From assembly GCF_011390875.1 (NCBI RefSeq), contig NZ_JAABRP010000007.1:1-64000 (forward strand): DNA of 64,000 nt, written 5' to 3'. Below are positions 62,352-64,000 of the stretch, in pieces (position 1 is the stretch's first letter; every line of letters starts with the position of its first letter). The notes beneath the pieces were generated by a model that worked only from the letters and a program-made list of their open reading frames with translations, made no database searches and was not told where the DNA came from. The stretch is from Thiocapsa sp. Lineage in GTDB: Bacteria > Pseudomonadota > Gammaproteobacteria > Chromatiales > Chromatiaceae. Both the position numbers and the translations under genes were made by a program.

Positions 62352-63080
62352 AATACCCGAGTGTGCTCCGAAAGTGTGTTGCCACGGCGATCAGTCAGGG
62401 TTCTGATCGTGTCGCACCTAGGAGCACTTCTCACCTCCTTGCTTTCCGTCATCGTTCGCGTACTTCGTTCTTCTCGCGTGTGACTATGGCGACCCTAGAT
62501 CGGTTTTCCTGATCTATCTGCGTACCCTCCGGGCTCGGGCGATCTTCAGAGATCTCGCCGACGACTTAGACAAAACCGGTGTTCAACTCGCCGAGCGATG
62601 ACATCTGCGTCTACTGCTCGCGCCCACCGACTCCAACCGTTACCTAAACATCCCTGCGCGAGGAATAGGCCAAACGCCTGCTCGTGCCGGCCTGCTCCTT
62701 CGCCAGCTGCTCCAGGGGGCGTAGCGGCCATCACCCGGCGGGTGAGCTCTCGGACGACCTCGATCTTCAAGGCCGTCAAAGCCTTGCATGAAGCACGAAG
62801 CGGTCAACTGCCGGATCTAGGTTGAACTCCACGCCGGAGCTCTCGCCGTTTTTGATCAGTTCGAGCAGTTCGGTTTTGGTCATTCCGATGCCTTGTTGTT
62901 GCGAGCCGTGAAGGGCATGAAGGAGCCGAAAGAAGGTGCTCTTTCGCGGCTGTGCCGGAAGTGGTCTATGTGCGGGCCACAAGTACGGCCCCCTTATTGA
63001 TGGCCTTTCGTGCAACCATCCCCGCGATCACGGTCAAATTCCGGGATGCTCGAGTCCGCTCGGCGGACGGTACCTGGAGG
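62352..63080. other. Gene-poor stretch after tRNA-Gly
   Basis: About 730 nt without an intact gene. The only protein-like signal is the short remnant listed at 62776-62883. A tRNA 3' end is a common integration site, but no repeat of the tRNA end (attachment site) is seen in the window. Confidence 0.5.
62776..62883 (-). pseudogene. N-terminal fragment of an AlbA_2/Schlafen-type ATP-binding protein
   Basis: MTKTELLELIKNGESSGVEFNLDP is the usual opening of AlbA_2/'divergent AAA' proteins (family forms continue GVEFKRD...). After about 23 residues the match ends and the frame stops at 35 residues. It is best read as a decayed remnant of a once larger gene. Confidence 0.55.
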
Positions 63081-63086
63081 ATGTCT

Positions 63087-64000
63087 ATGGATCGATCTTG
63101 CGTATCGAGTCGGCGTGCCTTTCTTGCGGCCCTCGCGGTCGTGCCTCTGTCCTTCCTGACGCTGCCTGGCAACAGCCGGGCAGAGGACGGTCAGCCCCTT
63201 GTCAAATCGATCCCCTCAACCGGCGAACCGTTGCCGGTCATCGGCATGGGAACCTGGATCACCTTCAACGTCGGAGACGACCCGGTGGCACGTGACGTGC
63301 GCACCGATGTTCTGCGTGCCTTCTTCGCGGCAGGCGGCGGCATGATCGACTCCTCGCCCATGTACGGGACGGCCGAGGCGGTCGTCGGCAGCTGCTTGGC
63401 GAGACTGGATCGCCCCAAGGGTTTGTTCTCGGCGACCAAGGTCTGGACCTCCTCGACCGCAGAGGGTCTCGAGCAGATCGCGGCATCCGAGCGGCTCTGG
63501 GGTCTGCCGCGTCTGGATCTGCTTCAGGTCCACAATCTGGTGAACTGGAAGGGCCATCTGGAGACCCTATCGGCGATGAAGGCCGATGGGAAGGTGCGTT
63601 ATATCGGCGTCACGACGTCGCACGGTCGTCGTCACCCGGAGCTTGCCCGGATCATGGAGACGCACCCGATCGATTTCGTGCAATTGACCTACAACATCGA
63701 GGATCGCGAGGCCGAGGCTCGCCTGCTTCCCTTGGCCGCGGAGCGGGGGATCGCGGTGATCGCCAATCGGCCCTTCCAGGGCGGCTCGTTGATCGATCGC
63801 GTCAAGCGCCACCCCTTGCCGGGTTGGGCGCGCGAGATCGACTGCACCGACTGGTCGCAGATTCTGCTCAAGTTCATCGTCTCGCACCCTGCCGTGACCT
63901 GTGCCATCCCGGCGACCAGTCAGGTGGATCATATGGTCGAGAATATGGCGTCCGCGCGGGGTGCCATGCCGGATGCGGCGCTCCGACGCCGCATGGCCGC
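63087..64000 (+). CDS. Tat-exported aldo/keto reductase, partial (runs off the window)
   Basis: At least 304 codons from ATG 63087 (GGAGG 6 nt upstream), open to the window end, so absent from the ORF track. The N-terminus MDRSCVSSRRAFLAALAVVPL has a twin-arginine-like signal (SRRAFL). The mature part is an aldo/keto reductase: IGMGTW, DSSPMYGTAEAVVG (catalytic Tyr), FSATKVW (Lys), LLQVHNLVNW (His), and AIPATSQVDHM near the end. Exported AKRs are less common than cytosolic ones. Substrate unknown. Confidence 0.9.
   Translation, partial: MDRSCVSSRRAFLAALAVVPLSFLTLPGNSRAEDGQPLVKSIPSTGEPLPVIGMGTWITFNVGDDPVARDVRTDVLRAFFAAGGGMIDSSPMYGTAEAVVGSCLARLDRPKGLFSATKVWTSSTAEGLEQIAASERLWGLPRLDLLQVHNLVNWKGHLETLSAMKADGKVRYIGVTTSHGRRHPELARIMETHPIDFVQLTYNIEDREAEARLLPLAAERGIAVIANRPFQGGSLIDRVKRHPLPGWAREIDCTDWSQILLKFIVSHPAVTCAIPATSQVDHMVENMASARGAMPDAALRRRMA

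Overview
The window looks like chromosome of a high-GC purple sulfur bacterium (Chromatiaceae, most like Thiocapsa). The evidence is a spheroidene-monooxygenase-type carotenoid gene (crtA), a DAB inorganic-carbon pump operon, assimilatory sulfate reduction genes (cysJIH/cysB), and a NarG-family molybdoenzyme operon whose organisation fits nitrite oxidoreductase (NXR), the enzyme reported from the phototrophic nitrite oxidiser Thiocapsa sp. KS1. The assignment is by eye; no database search was possible.

Layout. 1-7.5 kb: phosphate genes (partial pstS with a three-repeat Pho-box-like element, alkaline phosphatase), a YibE/F protein and an unrecognised ~1380-residue membrane protein. 7.7-14.3 kb: an AAA/PD-(D/E)XK protein, crtA, fabA, proS and a PilZ protein. 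14.4-18.1 kb: ilvB-ilvH-ilvC with a terminator. 19-25.3 kb (minus): DAB operon dabB - membrane protein - dabA (split into two ORFs overlapping by ATGA) - PII-like gene. 25.9-31.8 kb: molybdenum cofactor genes moaA (plus), moaD, moeA and a sensor kinase-MoaB fusion, then a sigma-54-dependent response regulator (minus). 32.2-38.7 kb: a MIP18/DUF59-like protein, cysH-cysI-cysJ and a divergent cysB.

39.3-59.4 kb is a nitrite/NO island. It holds a membrane-anchored coiled-coil protein, narK and two UspA genes; then a second MIP18-like gene coupled by ATGA to nxrA, nxrB, nxrJ and a NarI-type subunit fused to two cytochrome c domains. A SLAC1/TehA channel, a CBS-domain protein, an HPP-family membrane protein (some HPP proteins carry nitrite), a di-haem cytochrome c, a YgbA-type 'nitrous oxide-stimulated promoter' protein and NnrS follow. 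The window closes with uvrC, pgsA, tRNA-Gly(GCC) and a partial Tat-exported aldo/keto reductase.

Proposed working: NarK and/or HPP bring nitrite in, the cytoplasmic NxrAB oxidises it, and the NarI-dicytochrome subunit hands electrons to periplasmic cytochromes and from there to the photosynthetic electron chain. MoaA/D/MoeA/MoaB supply cofactor. Both MIP18-like genes have good -24/-12 sigma-54 promoter matches, and a sigma-54 activator paired with a kinase-MoaB fusion lies in the same window. Three FNR/Dnr-type boxes, each at class-II spacing from a plausible -10, precede the CBS gene, the HPP operon and nnrS. At least three families of palindromic repeats sit directly next to stop codons across the window.
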